Translations under genes and position numbers: made by a program
The notes under the pieces: model-generated
What the model was told of the DNA's origin: nothing
Databases searched by the model: none
What the model saw: the letters and a program-made list of their open reading frames with translations, nothing else
In this document: in pieces, positions 8,460 to 17,346 of the stretch
Numbering within the stretch: the first letter of the stretch is position 1
Layout of the letters: each line of letters begins with the position of its first letter
Assembly (NCBI RefSeq): GCF_026616195.1
Contig: NZ_JANHDH010000002.1
Location: 496,001 to 560,000, forward strand
DNA length: 64,000 nucleotides
Direction of reading: 5' to 3'
Source of the DNA: Haloarchaeobius amylolyticus
GTDB lineage: Archaea > Halobacteriota > Halobacteria > Halobacteriales > Natrialbaceae

Positions 8460-9067
8460 ACCGGCGGCGGTTCCTGACGGCGGTCCTCGGCGTGCTCGCG
8501 CTGGTCGCGGGCGTCACGGCGCTCGGGTCCGACCTCGGCGAGCCGGTCGCCGAGACCCTGCTGGCCGCGCTGGGCAACGACTACGTCGTGGCGGCCGCGG
8601 TCGCCGGCCTCGGCCTCCTCGTCGCGGTCCCCGTGTTGCTCTCGGCGCGCGCGAGCACCCTGGACCAGGCGACGATGCCGAAACCCGAGGAGTCGCTCAC
8701 GAAGCCGGCTCCGGGCGACGACTTCGACGAGACGCTGACGGCGGACGTCCTCATGGTGCCCCACGTGTCGGCCGACCGGCGCGAGACGGTGCGGGAGGAC
8801 CTGCGCGAGAGCGCGGTCGCCGTCGTGGCACAGGCCACCGGCACGGGGCGCCACGAGGCCGCCGAGCGCGTCAGGCAGGGGACCTGGACCGACGACGAGG
8901 CGGTCGCACGGTTCCTCGCGGAATCCGGCGACCAGCGGTCGCCCGGGTCGTCGCTGACTGCGCGACTCCGGGCGCTGGCCGGGGGCGACTCGCCCTTCCA
9001 GCACCGCGCCCGCCGGACCGCCCGGGCCATCGCCGACCGCGCCGAGAACGGAGGGCGGTCGCGATGA
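8456..9067 (+). CDS. DUF7269-like membrane protein
   Basis: 203 residues, starting with an ATGA overlap on the previous gene. After MNRRRFLTAVL come two hydrophobic segments (about 8-24 and 40-60), then a soluble acidic domain containing VPHVSADRRETVREDLRESAV and an arginine-rich tail. The family number is from memory; such proteins sit between DUF4129 and DUF58 genes in haloarchaea. The N terminus resembles a Tat motif, but the second hydrophobic segment makes a membrane protein more likely than a secreted one. Function unknown. Confidence 0.75.
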   Translation: MNRRRFLTAVLGVLALVAGVTALGSDLGEPVAETLLAALGNDYVVAAAVAGLGLLVAVPVLLSARASTLDQATMPKPEESLTKPAPGDDFDETLTADVLMVPHVSADRRETVREDLRESAVAVVAQATGTGRHEAAERVRQGTWTDDEAVARFLAESGDQRSPGSSLTARLRALAGGDSPFQHRARRTARAIADRAENGGRSR

Positions 9068-10341
9068 GTCCGACCCGGACGACCCGGCGCTGGCGCGGCG
9101 TCGTCGCCATCGCGCTCGTGGCCACGACCGTCGGCGTCGTCGCGGACCGGCCGGCCATCCTCCTGCTGTCCGTGCTGGGCGTGGTCTACGCGGCGTACCC
9201 GCGGCTCACGTCCCCGCCGGACCCGAGCCTCGACGTGGACCGGCGGCTGAGCGACGAGGACCCGGACCACGGCGACCCGGTCGACGTGACCGTCACCGTG
9301 ACCAACACCGGGCGGACGCCCCTGCCGGACCTGCGGCTGGTCGACGGCGTGCCGGAGATGCTGACCGTGACCGACGGGATGGCCCGCCACGGCGCGTGCC
9401 TCCTGCCCGGCCGGTCGACGTCGTTCTCCTACACGGTCGAGGCCAAGCGCGGGACCCACCCCTTCGACCCGGTGACGGTCGTCTCGCGCGACCTCAGCGG
9501 CGCACACGAGACCGAGACGACGGTCGCCGCCGCGACCGAGATCGACTGCACGAGCGGCGTCGAGGGCGTGACCGCCCGCTCGCAGACCGTCCCCCGGAGC
9601 GGGCAGGTCGCCAGCGACACCGGCGGCAGCGGTGTCGAGTTCCACCGGACGCGCGAGTACCAGCGCGGCGACCCCCTGAACCGCATCGACTGGCGGCGCT
9701 ACGCCCGGACCGGCGACCTCACGACCACCGAGTTCCGCACCGAGCGGGCCGCGAACGTCGTCTGTCTGGTCGACGCGCGGCCCTCGTCGTACCGGGCGCG
9801 CCCGGACCACCCCCACGCCGTGGCGCTGTGTACCGCGGCGGCCGAACAGCTCATCGGGGCCTTCGCGGCCGACCGGAACAAGGTCGGGGTCGCGGCCTTC
9901 GCGGGCGAGGACCTCGTCTGGCACCCGGTCGGGATGGGACCCGACCACCGCGCCAGCATCCAGCGCCTCCTGTCGACCCACGAGGCGTTCTCCTCGACGG
10001 AACCGGACGCGAGCCCGGACACGACCGAACTCCTCGGGGCGCTGCGCCAGCGCCTGTCCGACCGGACGCAGGTCGTGGTGCTCTCGCCGCTGTGTGACGA
10101 CGACATCGTCGAGACGGCGCGTCGACTCGACGAGTACGGTCACGCGGTCACGGTCGTCACGCCCGACGTGACCCGCGAGGAGACGCTGGGCCAGCGGCTC
10201 GCGGCGGTCCAGCGACGGACCCGGGTGCGGCGGCTGCGCGCCGCCGGCATCCCGACGACCGAGTGGCAGAGCGACGAGCCGCTGGAGGCCGCGCTGGCGA
10301 GCCAGGGCGCGACGGCACAGGCCGGAGGTGCACAGGTATGA
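9064..10341 (+). CDS. DUF58 domain-containing protein
   Basis: 425 residues with two N-terminal membrane segments (about 12-48) and an extracellular CARDB/DUF11-like stretch (VDVTVTVTNTGRTPLPDL). The diagnostic DUF58 core is REYQRGDPLNRIDWRRYARTGDL near residue 200. A von Willebrand-A-like fold follows (CLVDARPSS). DUF58 proteins are partners of MoxR AAA ATPases, which are proposed to insert metal or remodel vWA proteins. ATGA overlaps on both sides place it inside the four-gene operon, and the MoxR gene lies just beyond on the opposite strand. Confidence 0.9.
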   Translation: MSPTRTTRRWRGVVAIALVATTVGVVADRPAILLLSVLGVVYAAYPRLTSPPDPSLDVDRRLSDEDPDHGDPVDVTVTVTNTGRTPLPDLRLVDGVPEMLTVTDGMARHGACLLPGRSTSFSYTVEAKRGTHPFDPVTVVSRDLSGAHETETTVAAATEIDCTSGVEGVTARSQTVPRSGQVASDTGGSGVEFHRTREYQRGDPLNRIDWRRYARTGDLTTTEFRTERAANVVCLVDARPSSYRARPDHPHAVALCTAAAEQLIGAFAADRNKVGVAAFAGEDLVWHPVGMGPDHRASIQRLLSTHEAFSSTEPDASPDTTELLGALRQRLSDRTQVVVLSPLCDDDIVETARRLDEYGHAVTVVTPDVTREETLGQRLAAVQRRTRVRRLRAAGIPTTEWQSDEPLEAALASQGATAQAGGAQV

Positions 10342-11057
10342 CGGGCGAGACGACGGCCACGACGACCGCCACGAGTCCCGTCTCGGTCACCTACCGCCCG
10401 ACGCTGCCGAGCACGGTCGTCGCCGTGGTCGCCGCCCTCACCAGCCTCTGGGCGCTCGGCGCGGCGCGCGACTCGACCATGCTGCTGGGGGCCGCGGGCG
10501 TCGGCCTCGTCACGCTCGGCCTCTGGGTCGGCTGGCGCTGGACCCGTGCCCTCGGGTTCGTCCTCGGCGTTCTCGGCATCCCGCTGGTCGCGGCCGCCGT
10601 CGTCTTCGCCTGGACCGGCGTCGCCCGCGCGACCGTCTTCGCGACCGTCGCGCCCGCACTCGTCGGCGCGCTACTGGTCACCATCGCGCTGGCACCGGGG
10701 CGGGGCGACAGCACCCGGACGCTCCTGAAGGCCGGCAGCGGCTTCGTCTTCCTCGCGGTGCTCGTCGCCGGCGTCACGCAACTCGCCGACTTCGACGCGC
10801 TGTTGCTCTCGGGCGTCGCCGCCGTCGTCGCCTGGGACGCCGGCGAGACGGCCGTCAACGTCGGCGAACAGCTCGGGCAGGAGCCGACGACCTGGCCCGT
10901 CGAGGCCGCCCACCTCGCCGGCACGCTGGTCGTCGGCGCCGTCACCGTCGCGCTCGGGCGGGTCGCACAGGGGCTCGGGACGCCCGGGCTCCCGCTCACG
11001 CAGTTCGCGTTCCTGCTGGTCGCGGTCGTGGTGCTGGCGGCGGCGCTGCACGAGTGA
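10338..11057 (+). CDS. DUF7519-like polytopic membrane protein
   Basis: 239 residues from the ATG at 10338 that overlaps the DUF58 stop. After a short Thr-rich N terminus it has about six to seven hydrophobic segments (VVAVVAALTSLWALG, MLLGAAGVGLVTLGLW, FVLGVLGIPLVAAAVVF, and others to the end), so it is an integral membrane protein. The family number is from memory. It closes the operon; 30 nt separate it from the convergent MoxR gene. Its role within the MoxR-DUF58 system is unknown. Confidence 0.75.
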   Translation: MTGETTATTTATSPVSVTYRPTLPSTVVAVVAALTSLWALGAARDSTMLLGAAGVGLVTLGLWVGWRWTRALGFVLGVLGIPLVAAAVVFAWTGVARATVFATVAPALVGALLVTIALAPGRGDSTRTLLKAGSGFVFLAVLVAGVTQLADFDALLLSGVAAVVAWDAGETAVNVGEQLGQEPTTWPVEAAHLAGTLVVGAVTVALGRVAQGLGTPGLPLTQFAFLLVAVVVLAAALHE

Positions 11058-11087
11058 GCAGACGCAGAAGAGATTCTCGGTGCGCGG

Positions 11088-12065
11088 TCAGTGCTGTGCT
11101 GTCGCCGGCTCCCGGTTCACCCGCGGCACCGGTACCTCCTCCAGTACGTCCGCGACGACGGACTCCTTCGTCACGTCGTTCACCCGGGCGTCGGCCGTGA
11201 GCACCAGCCGGTGGTCGAGCACCGGGTGTGCGACCGCCTTCACGTCGTCCGGAATCACGTAGCCGCGCCCGGAGAGTGCGGCCCACGAGCGCGACATCTC
11301 GAACAGTCGCACGGCCCCGCGGGGCGAGACCCCGACGGTCACCCGGGGGTCGTCGCGGGTCGCCTCGACGACCTCGACGACGTAGCGCGCGAGGTCCTCG
11401 GTCACGTCGACCCGCTCGGGGACCGACTGCATCGCGTGCAGGTCCTCGGTCGCGACGGCCTGCTCGGCCTGTGGCTGCTGTTCGTCGCGCTCGCCCCGGC
11501 GCATGAGCATCTCGACGCCGCCCTCGGTCTCGGGGTAGCCAAGACTCGTCTTCACGAGGAAGCGGTCCTGCTGGGCCTCCGGGAGCGGGAAGGTCCCCTC
11601 GCCCTGCTCGACCGGGTTCTGGGTCGCGATGACGAAGAAGGGCTCGGGCAGCTGCCAGGTCTCGCCGTCGACCGTGACCTGTTTCTCCTCCATGGCCTCG
11701 AGCAGCGCGGCCTGGGTCTTCGGCGAGGCGCGGTTGATCTCGTCGGCGAGGACGATGTTCGCGAACAGCGGCCCCTGGTTGAACTCGAACTCCCCGGTCG
11801 CCTCGTTGTAGACGTAGCTGCCGGTCACGTCGGCGGGCAGCAGGTCCGGGGTGAACTGCACGCGCGAGAACGAGAGCCCGAGCGCGGCGGCGAAGCTCCG
11901 CGCTGTCAGTGTCTTCCCGGTCCCCGGGACGTCCTCGAGGAGGACGTGGCCCCTGGAGACGATACCGGCGAGGATGGTTTCGAGGACGGTCTGGTCGGCG
12001 ATGACGGCGCGGGACACCTCGGCGAGCACGTCGTCTGCGAGCTGGCCCGTTTCGTCGACGTTCAT
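11088..12065 (-). CDS. MoxR-family AAA ATPase
   Basis: 325 residues. Walker A is GTGKTLTARSFA (about 49-58), Walker B is VLADEINRA (about 108-116), and sensor regions VIATQNP and LLEAMEEKQV follow, all typical of MoxR. A TATA-like CTATAATAAG at 12091-12100 is centred 30 nt before the ATG. The convergent neighbour operon encodes DUF58 and DUF4129 proteins, the usual partners, so this ATPase probably acts as a chaperone on their complex. In many haloarchaea a transglutaminase-like membrane protein belongs to the same set; none is seen here. Confidence 0.93.
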   Translation of the reverse strand: MNVDETGQLADDVLAEVSRAVIADQTVLETILAGIVSRGHVLLEDVPGTGKTLTARSFAAALGLSFSRVQFTPDLLPADVTGSYVYNEATGEFEFNQGPLFANIVLADEINRASPKTQAALLEAMEEKQVTVDGETWQLPEPFFVIATQNPVEQGEGTFPLPEAQQDRFLVKTSLGYPETEGGVEMLMRRGERDEQQPQAEQAVATEDLHAMQSVPERVDVTEDLARYVVEVVEATRDDPRVTVGVSPRGAVRLFEMSRSWAALSGRGYVIPDDVKAVAHPVLDHRLVLTADARVNDVTKESVVADVLEEVPVPRVNREPATAQH

Positions 12066-12186
12066 ACGGACCGGTTCCCCGCGGGCCCTTCTTATTATAG
12101 AGGCACAAGGCGGCCGCGAGAGGGTTTAGCCACCCGATAAGTGGTCGCCCTCGCCACGGTCTCATAATGTCTATTGGAGGTCGTTA

Positions 12187-12222
12187 CCGCTGGGTCGCCG
12201 GAACGTGGTGCCGACCCAGCGG
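12187..12222. terminator. Strong inverted repeat, possible terminator or operator
   Basis: CCGCTGGGTCG (12187-12197) pairs perfectly with CGACCCAGCGG (12212-12222) around a 14-nt loop. It lies 23 nt beyond the stop of the small minus-strand gene at 12245 and about 120 nt upstream of moxR. It could end the small gene's transcript or act as an operator. No T-run follows it, so terminator function is only tentative. Confidence 0.35.
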
Positions 12223-12244
12223 GAAACAGATACAATACACGGTA

Positions 12245-12466
12245 TCAGTCGGTGATGCGGACCTCGCTGTCGACGCGGTAGACGTACCCGCGCATCTCCA
12301 GCAGTTCCAGTGCGTCGGTGGCGTCGGCCCGTGTGAACCCCTCGTCGACGAGCGCCTTCCGTGCGGCGGCCGCGTCGATGCCGGGCTGGTCGTCCGGGAT
12401 GGCATCGGCGAGAACGTCGAGCGAGTCCTCGGCGTAGGGTGGAATCGGGGTCTCCTCACCTTCCAT
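12245..12466 (-). CDS. Small winged-helix-like hypothetical protein
   Basis: 73 residues from the ATG at 12466; an upstream ATG at 12505 would give 86. The 12466 start is favoured because AGAATACG lies about 20-25 nt before it in a TATA-like position. The protein is acidic with a helix-turn-helix-like pattern: KALVDEGFTRADATDALELLEMRGYVYRVD. This resembles the small haloarchaeal winged-helix proteins with a terminal beta-hairpin. No catalytic residues are visible. It is separated from the pilus operon by about 100 nt and probably has its own promoter. Function unknown; a DNA-binding role is a guess. Confidence 0.6.
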   Translation of the reverse strand: MEGEETPIPPYAEDSLDVLADAIPDDQPGIDAAAARKALVDEGFTRADATDALELLEMRGYVYRVDSEVRITD

Positions 12467-12567
12467 GGGACAGGTCTTGGTCACGTATTCTGGTCGAACC
12501 CACATAGAGGTACTGCCGGGTGTTCGCCCGCCCGCAGTCGGCGGTCCGTCCCCGTATTCGTGGCCCG

Positions 12568-13107
12568 CTAGCCATCGTCGACCACCGGCACGACGACCGT
12601 CACCGCCGACACCCCGTCGCGGGTCGTGACCGTCAGGTCGACCGCGACCGCGAGCACGGTCGTCTCGCCGGCGCGTTCCTGGACGACGACGCCGTCGATG
12701 GCCTCGCAGGCACCGAACTGGCGCCGGGGGCCGGACGGACAGTCCGAAGCGGCCCACGAGGTGGCCGCGGTCTGGTCGTACGCGACCTCGTAGGCGATGC
12801 CCGCGGCGACCTGCGAGGCCTCCAGCGTCGCGAACCGGGGCGCGAGGTCGGCGCGGACCTGCGCGACCGCCGCCTCCCTGTCGGCCCACGGCTGCCCGGT
12901 GGCGTCGCTGCCGGCCCGGTGGACCGCGCCCTCCAGCACCTGCACGCCGTCGTGGACCGGCCTGTCGGCGTCGGCAGTCGCGACGACGTCCGGGTGGGCG
13001 CCGAGTTGCAGGTACGCAAGCGCCAGCGGGAGCAGGGCGATGGCCAGCACGCCAGCCGCGGCGAGGACGAGCTGGCCGCGCCTGCCGGCGAGTCCAGTCC
13101 GGGTCAC
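12568..13107 (-). CDS. Pilin-like membrane protein (DUF7261-like), last gene of pilus operon
   Basis: 179 residues from the GTG at 13107, which shares a GTGA overlap with the previous stop; an in-frame GTG three codons earlier is possible. The N terminus has RRGQLVLAAAGVLAIALLP, matching the archaeal class III (prepilin peptidase) signal: a basic residue and Gly before a hydrophobic helix. The rest is an extracellular-type acidic domain with Cys residues (SDCPSG, GACEAI) that could form a disulfide. It is probably a minor pilin or pseudopilin of the machine encoded upstream. The DUF number is recalled, not searched. Confidence 0.75.
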   Translation of the reverse strand: MTRTGLAGRRGQLVLAAAGVLAIALLPLALAYLQLGAHPDVVATADADRPVHDGVQVLEGAVHRAGSDATGQPWADREAAVAQVRADLAPRFATLEASQVAAGIAYEVAYDQTAATSWAASDCPSGPRRQFGACEAIDGVVVQERAGETTVLAVAVDLTVTTRDGVSAVTVVVPVVDDG

Positions 13108-13541
13108 ACGTACCACACCCGGATGGTCACGTCGCCGCTGGCCGTCGGGACCGTCGCCACGCCCACCGGGACGCCGGCCGGTGGGCGATACCCGACCGCG
13201 CCGTGGGGCGTCTCGACCCGGTAGAGGAGGTTCTCGGGGAGGATGCGGTCCACCCGGCGGTCGAGTGCGGCCTCCTCGCGGGCGAACGAGGACGGGGAGG
13301 CCGCGACCTCCGCGAGCCGGGTCGTCCCGCCGTGGCGGGGCGGTTCCCCGGCCAGCACGCTCGCCGTGTCGCTCGCGTAGGTGTCCAGTTGTGCCTGCCG
13401 GGTGTCCGCGTCCGCGATGGGCAGCGCGAACATGGTGACGACGCCGAGGACGAGCAGGACGCCGATGCCGGCCTCGACCGCGGGGAGGGAGAGCTGTCCC
13501 CGGTTCTCGCCGCAGTCACCACGGCTGCCGACCTCACGCAT
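13104..13541 (-). CDS. Pilin-like membrane protein (DUF7262-like)
   Basis: 145 residues. The N terminus reads NRGQLSLPAVEAGIGVLLVLG. It has the class III signal pattern RG followed by Q/hydrophobic and a Glu near the start of the helix, which corresponds to the +5-type Glu important for pilin assembly. The soluble part is short and ends in a beta-rich segment (GDVTIRVWYV). Its ATG overlaps the preceding stop by 8 nt (ATGCGTGA). Probably a minor pilin of the same apparatus. Confidence 0.75.
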   Translation of the reverse strand: MREVGSRGDCGENRGQLSLPAVEAGIGVLLVLGVVTMFALPIADADTRQAQLDTYASDTASVLAGEPPRHGGTTRLAEVAASPSSFAREEAALDRRVDRILPENLLYRVETPHGAVGYRPPAGVPVGVATVPTASGDVTIRVWYV

Positions 13542-14220
13542 CGACCGTCACCACCAGCACCGCCTTCGTGGTCCGGGTCGGGTAGTAGGTCAGGTCGACG
13601 CTGCCCGGCGGGAGCGTCCCCGCGGCGTCGAACGACAGGGTCGTCGTCTCGAACCGGGAGACGGGAACCGTGACGGACCCGCGCAGGCCGCCCGGGTCGT
13701 GGAGGACGACGCGACCGTTCGCCCGGACCGTCGTGACGGTGGTGCCCGAGGGTGGTGCGAGGCGCACGTCCACGCGGTCGGTGCGCCGCGGCAGGGTCAC
13801 CGCCCCGTCGGCGGTCAGGTCCGGCGTCAGGGTCGCGGTGGTCTCGCGCTCGACGAGGACGATGCGGCGCACGCTCGTCCCGTCGGTCACGTCGCCCGAT
13901 TCGGCGATGGTCCGGTCGCCGAGCCGGACCCGGACGTCGTGGCCGTCGCCGACCGGGAACTGGCTGGCGAGCGCGGTGGCGTCGAGCGAGCCGACGGCGG
14001 CCGCGTCGAGGACGTTCGCCCGCGCGGTGACCGGCCCGTCGGCGGCCACCAGTCGGTCCGAGAGCGAGACGGCGACGCGACGCTCGGCGGGGTCGCGGTC
14101 GGCGCCCGAGAGCGCGCTGTCGGCGACGACCAGTGCGACGCCGAGGACCGCGGTGAGCGCGAGGAGGGCGATGCCGAGGGCGACGAGGTTCGCCTGCCCG
14201 CGGTCCCGGTCGGGGTTCAT
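13534..14220 (-). CDS. Pilin-like membrane protein (DUF7263-like)
   Basis: 228 residues from the ATG at 14220, ATGA-overlapped with its upstream neighbour. It begins MNPDRDRGQANLVALGIALL: the RG-Q pattern of a class III signal followed by one long hydrophobic helix. The remaining 190 residues are beta-rich and acidic (RIVLVERETTATLTP and similar) and should lie outside the membrane. No catalytic motif is seen. Gene order and overlaps mark it as a structural subunit of the type IV pilus-like system. Confidence 0.75.
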   Translation of the reverse strand: MNPDRDRGQANLVALGIALLALTAVLGVALVVADSALSGADRDPAERRVAVSLSDRLVAADGPVTARANVLDAAAVGSLDATALASQFPVGDGHDVRVRLGDRTIAESGDVTDGTSVRRIVLVERETTATLTPDLTADGAVTLPRRTDRVDVRLAPPSGTTVTTVRANGRVVLHDPGGLRGSVTVPVSRFETTTLSFDAAGTLPPGSVDLTYYPTRTTKAVLVVTVDA

Positions 14221-14696
14221 GGAGTCCCACCCCGTTCGAGGCGCACGACGACACCCGGCCCGCCGGACGCGGGTTCCACGACTAGGACGGCGGGCGCGGA
14301 ACTCGTCCAGTTGCCCTCGACGCGGACGACGTGGGCGGGGAGCGCCAGCGTCGCCTCGCTGGTGACGCGGTGGTCCGGGTGCGCGAGTACGAGCCGGTCG
14401 CCCGTGGTCCGGACCTCGTAGGGGTCGCCCCGGATGGTCCGGGGCAGGTCGACGGTCCGGCGGACGGTGACGCGCGAGGCGTTCGGCGGGACCGCCGCCT
14501 CGACGCGCTGTGTCGCCGCCGAGAGGGTCCGGTCGGCCACCTCGTCGCCCGTCGCGGCCCGGTAGTCCGGGACGACGCCGGCATAGAGCGTGGTCGTGAG
14601 CAACCCGAGGTAGAGCAACACGACGCTGGTCTCCATGACCTTCCCGACGACGGGCGAGAGGCCGCGGTCGCGGTCGTCGGCCCGGTCGAGCCTCAT
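14217..14696 (-). CDS. Pilin-like membrane protein (DUF7266-like)
   Basis: 159 residues. RDRGLSPVVGKVMETSVVLLYLG is a textbook archaeal prepilin signal: RG followed by LSPVVG and a hydrophobic helix. The exported domain is small and beta-rich and ends in VVVRLERGGTP. ATGA overlaps on both sides show strict translational coupling. Of the five small proteins in the operon this looks most like a true pilin, by comparison with RGxSPVIG pilins of haloarchaea. Confidence 0.78.
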   Translation of the reverse strand: MRLDRADDRDRGLSPVVGKVMETSVVLLYLGLLTTTLYAGVVPDYRAATGDEVADRTLSAATQRVEAAVPPNASRVTVRRTVDLPRTIRGDPYEVRTTGDRLVLAHPDHRVTSEATLALPAHVVRVEGNWTSSAPAVLVVEPASGGPGVVVRLERGGTP

Positions 14697-15421
14697 CGGC
14701 CCACCTCCAGCCCGAGGTCGTGGACGACGAGGTAGAGCGTGCGCTCGCCGGGGAACGTGGCGACGACGCTCTCGGTCCCGTCGCCGTCGAGGTCACGGCT
14801 GGTGACGGTCGCGCCGAGGCGCTCGAAGTAGTCGCGCCAGGCCGCCGGCGTCGTGGTCTCGACCGCGAGGCGGTACTCGTCGTCGGGGAGCTGCCGGCGC
14901 GCGTGCGAGACGTTCGTCCGGAGTTCGACGGGGTGCCCTGCGAGACTCATCGCGGCCGATTCGTCCAGCCTCGCGACCCCGACCACGAGCACGTCGCCGC
15001 CGGAACTGGCGACGACCGGCGGGTCCCGCGCCATGCGCGCGCCCGGTCCGTCGCCGCGGACGATGGCACCCGCGAGGAAGGTGACGCGGTGACTGCCGGA
15101 CTCGTACACCAGCGCGTCGGCCTCGACCCGGGCGACGGTCGCGGAGTCGTTGAGGAGTCGGACCGTTCGGGGCACGGTCCGCAGGGTGCCATCGGTCGCC
15201 TGGATGCGGCCGACGTGGCTGCCAGTCACCTCGACCGGGCGGAGGGCGCTGTCGAGGCCGTCGGTGACGCGGCTCGCGTCTGCGGCCGCCGCGCCGTTCT
15301 CGACCGCCAGCCCGATGCTCGCGGTCAGCGCGCCGAGCGCGAGCACGGTGATGCCGAGCAGGATGGCGACGCCGATGACCGAGGACTGGGCTCTCTCGCC
15401 GTTGCTGCGACCGGCGGTCAT
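14693..15421 (-). CDS. Pilin-like membrane protein (DUF7289-like)
   Basis: 242 residues from the ATG at 15421, ATGA-coupled to the membrane-platform gene. ERAQSSVIGVAILLGITVLAL carries a class III-type cleavage pattern (RA before QSSVIGV) and a single hydrophobic helix. The external part contains VGVARLDESAAMSLAGHPVEL and ends beta-rich. It comes directly after the motor and platform genes, which fits a pilin or pseudopilin assembled by them. The DUF label is from memory. Confidence 0.77.
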   Translation of the reverse strand: MTAGRSNGERAQSSVIGVAILLGITVLALGALTASIGLAVENGAAAADASRVTDGLDSALRPVEVTGSHVGRIQATDGTLRTVPRTVRLLNDSATVARVEADALVYESGSHRVTFLAGAIVRGDGPGARMARDPPVVASSGGDVLVVGVARLDESAAMSLAGHPVELRTNVSHARRQLPDDEYRLAVETTTPAAWRDYFERLGATVTSRDLDGDGTESVVATFPGERTLYLVVHDLGLEVGR

Positions 15422-17346
15422 ACCATCCCCACCCCGCGGAAGACGACGTGGGCGACCAGCACGAGACAACCGGAGTGCAACAGCGCGTCGTACCACCCGC
15501 GGTTGGCCATGCCGGCGAACCAGCCACTCGCGAGCATGGTCGCCTGCGTGACGACGTAGAACCGGAAGTGCTCGCGCTCGACCTTGACCGCGTCCGGGTC
15601 GAGACTGAAGCCGGTGCCGGGCGCGGAGACGGCCGAGAGCTGGGCGAAACTGTCCAGCACGTAGGTGTTGACGGCGATCATGATGCCGACGATGAGGAGC
15701 GCGACCGTCCAGCCGACCGCGACGTACACCAGCATCGCGCTCTGGAGCGCCTTCTTCTCGTGGTAGAGCCGGCCGACCTCGGTCTGGAGGGTGTCGAAGA
15801 CGGTCTCGACGTCGCTGCCGGCGTCGAGCGCGCCCGTCACGAGCCCCATGGTCTGCTCGGCCAGCGGCGTGCCGACCTGCTCGACGAAGCGGGCGAGTGC
15901 CTGCGCCCGGAGGTCGCCGCTCCGGGTGGTGAGGTTCGCGTTGAAGGCGAGGTCGGCCACGTCGGCGTCGAGCGCGCCGAGGTCCACGTCGCGGGCGACC
16001 AGCGCGACGGCCTCCGCGAAGGGACGGCCGAGCGCGATGTGGCCCGAGATGGCGTGGACGAAGTCCTTTATCTCGCGGTCCTTCGCGTCGTCGACGCCGG
16101 CACGGCGCAGCGCTACCGCCCCGACCGGGACCGCGTAGGCGACGTAGCCGAGCAGGCCGGCCGAGAGCGGGTGCTCGCCCAGCACGAAGACGACGAGAGC
16201 GAACAGGAGCGCGGGAAGTGCCCAGACGGCCGCGGCGCTGGCCGGGTTCGTGGTCGCGGTCGCGAGGACGGAGAGGACCTCCGCGGGCCGCCGGTAGCTC
16301 GGCACCCCGTTCGGCGGCCGGAGGCGCCCGACCAGACTGGCGGCGCACCAGCCGACCACGATGACGAAGACGGCCGACCCGTAGACGATGGCGGTCCGGG
16401 GCGTCACCGGACCCAGTGGCGTCGGGGTCGGCCGGTTCAGTCCCGGCGTCAGCACGCTCATCACGGTCAGGACGATGACGAGCAGCGCGGGCAGGACGAG
16501 CAGGACGATGAACAGTTCGGCGAGCAGTTCGAGGAAGCCCTCGGCACGGTCGCGGTCGCGGGTCTGGCGGTGGCCGAGCATCCGTGCCTCCATCTGGAGG
16601 TAGCTGGTCAGCTCCGCCGCGCCCTGGTCTGCGTGCTCGCGGAACTTCAGCAGGAACGGCGCCAGCGCGTCGCGGGAGGGCGTGTCGCGGGCGACGAGCC
16701 GTAACCCGGCGTCGAGGCTGCCCGTCAGGGCCGCCTTGTTGAGGACGGTCCGGGCGGCGACGGCCGTCTCACCGTAGGCCTCCCGGTTCGCGGCGACCTT
16801 GCGCAGCATCGCGCGCTGGTCGTCGCTGCCGGTCGAGAGTGCCCGCAGGTAGCGGACAGCGCCCGGCAGGGTGCGCTCGATGTCGGTCCGCCGGGCCGCG
16901 GCGACCCACCGGAGGTACCGGCCGCCGAGGCGGCGCGTGGCCCACTTGCCTGCGACGCCGACGGCGAGCCCGATGCCGAGCGCCGTCACGAGTGGCGGCA
17001 GCGAGGGGACGACGCCGGGCGCGACGACCGGAGCGCCCGCGGCGAGGAAGTCGACGAGCGTCCGCACCTCCCGGTCGGAGACGGCCAGCGTGAGCCAGCC
17101 GCCGGCGGCCGCACAGAGGGCACCGACCAGCCACGAGAGCGCGTACACCCGGGAGACGTAGAGGTCGAAGGGGACCGCGATGGCCGTCGCCCGGTACTGC
17201 GTCCGGTCGGCGTCGTGGCGGCGCCGGTCTGCATGCCGGGAGAACAGCGCGTAACAGAGCCGGTCGAGCAGGGCGTCGCGCTCGCCGCCCAGCGGCAGGT
17301 TCGCGGCGTCCGCCGCTCCCGAATCCGAAACCGTCCGCTGGCTCAC
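15418..17346 (-). CDS. Type II/IV secretion system F family membrane platform protein (TadC/PilC-like)
   Basis: 642 residues from the GTG at 17346, which overlaps the ATPase stop (GTGA). It contains two GspF-type cytoplasmic domains: LPGAVRYLRALSTGSDDQRAML near 150 and IKDFVHAISGHIALGRPFAEAV near 430. Several membrane helices surround them (LLVLPALLVIVLTVMSVL, TALLIVGIMIAVNTYVL). This duplicated layout is usual for archaeal platform proteins, which sit in the cytoplasmic membrane and couple the ATPase to pilin assembly. High confidence in family; the pilus type it builds is unknown. Confidence 0.92.
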   Translation of the reverse strand: MSQRTVSDSGAADAANLPLGGERDALLDRLCYALFSRHADRRRHDADRTQYRATAIAVPFDLYVSRVYALSWLVGALCAAAGGWLTLAVSDREVRTLVDFLAAGAPVVAPGVVPSLPPLVTALGIGLAVGVAGKWATRRLGGRYLRWVAAARRTDIERTLPGAVRYLRALSTGSDDQRAMLRKVAANREAYGETAVAARTVLNKAALTGSLDAGLRLVARDTPSRDALAPFLLKFREHADQGAAELTSYLQMEARMLGHRQTRDRDRAEGFLELLAELFIVLLVLPALLVIVLTVMSVLTPGLNRPTPTPLGPVTPRTAIVYGSAVFVIVVGWCAASLVGRLRPPNGVPSYRRPAEVLSVLATATTNPASAAAVWALPALLFALVVFVLGEHPLSAGLLGYVAYAVPVGAVALRRAGVDDAKDREIKDFVHAISGHIALGRPFAEAVALVARDVDLGALDADVADLAFNANLTTRSGDLRAQALARFVEQVGTPLAEQTMGLVTGALDAGSDVETVFDTLQTEVGRLYHEKKALQSAMLVYVAVGWTVALLIVGIMIAVNTYVLDSFAQLSAVSAPGTGFSLDPDAVKVEREHFRFYVVTQATMLASGWFAGMANRGWYDALLHSGCLVLVAHVVFRGVGMV

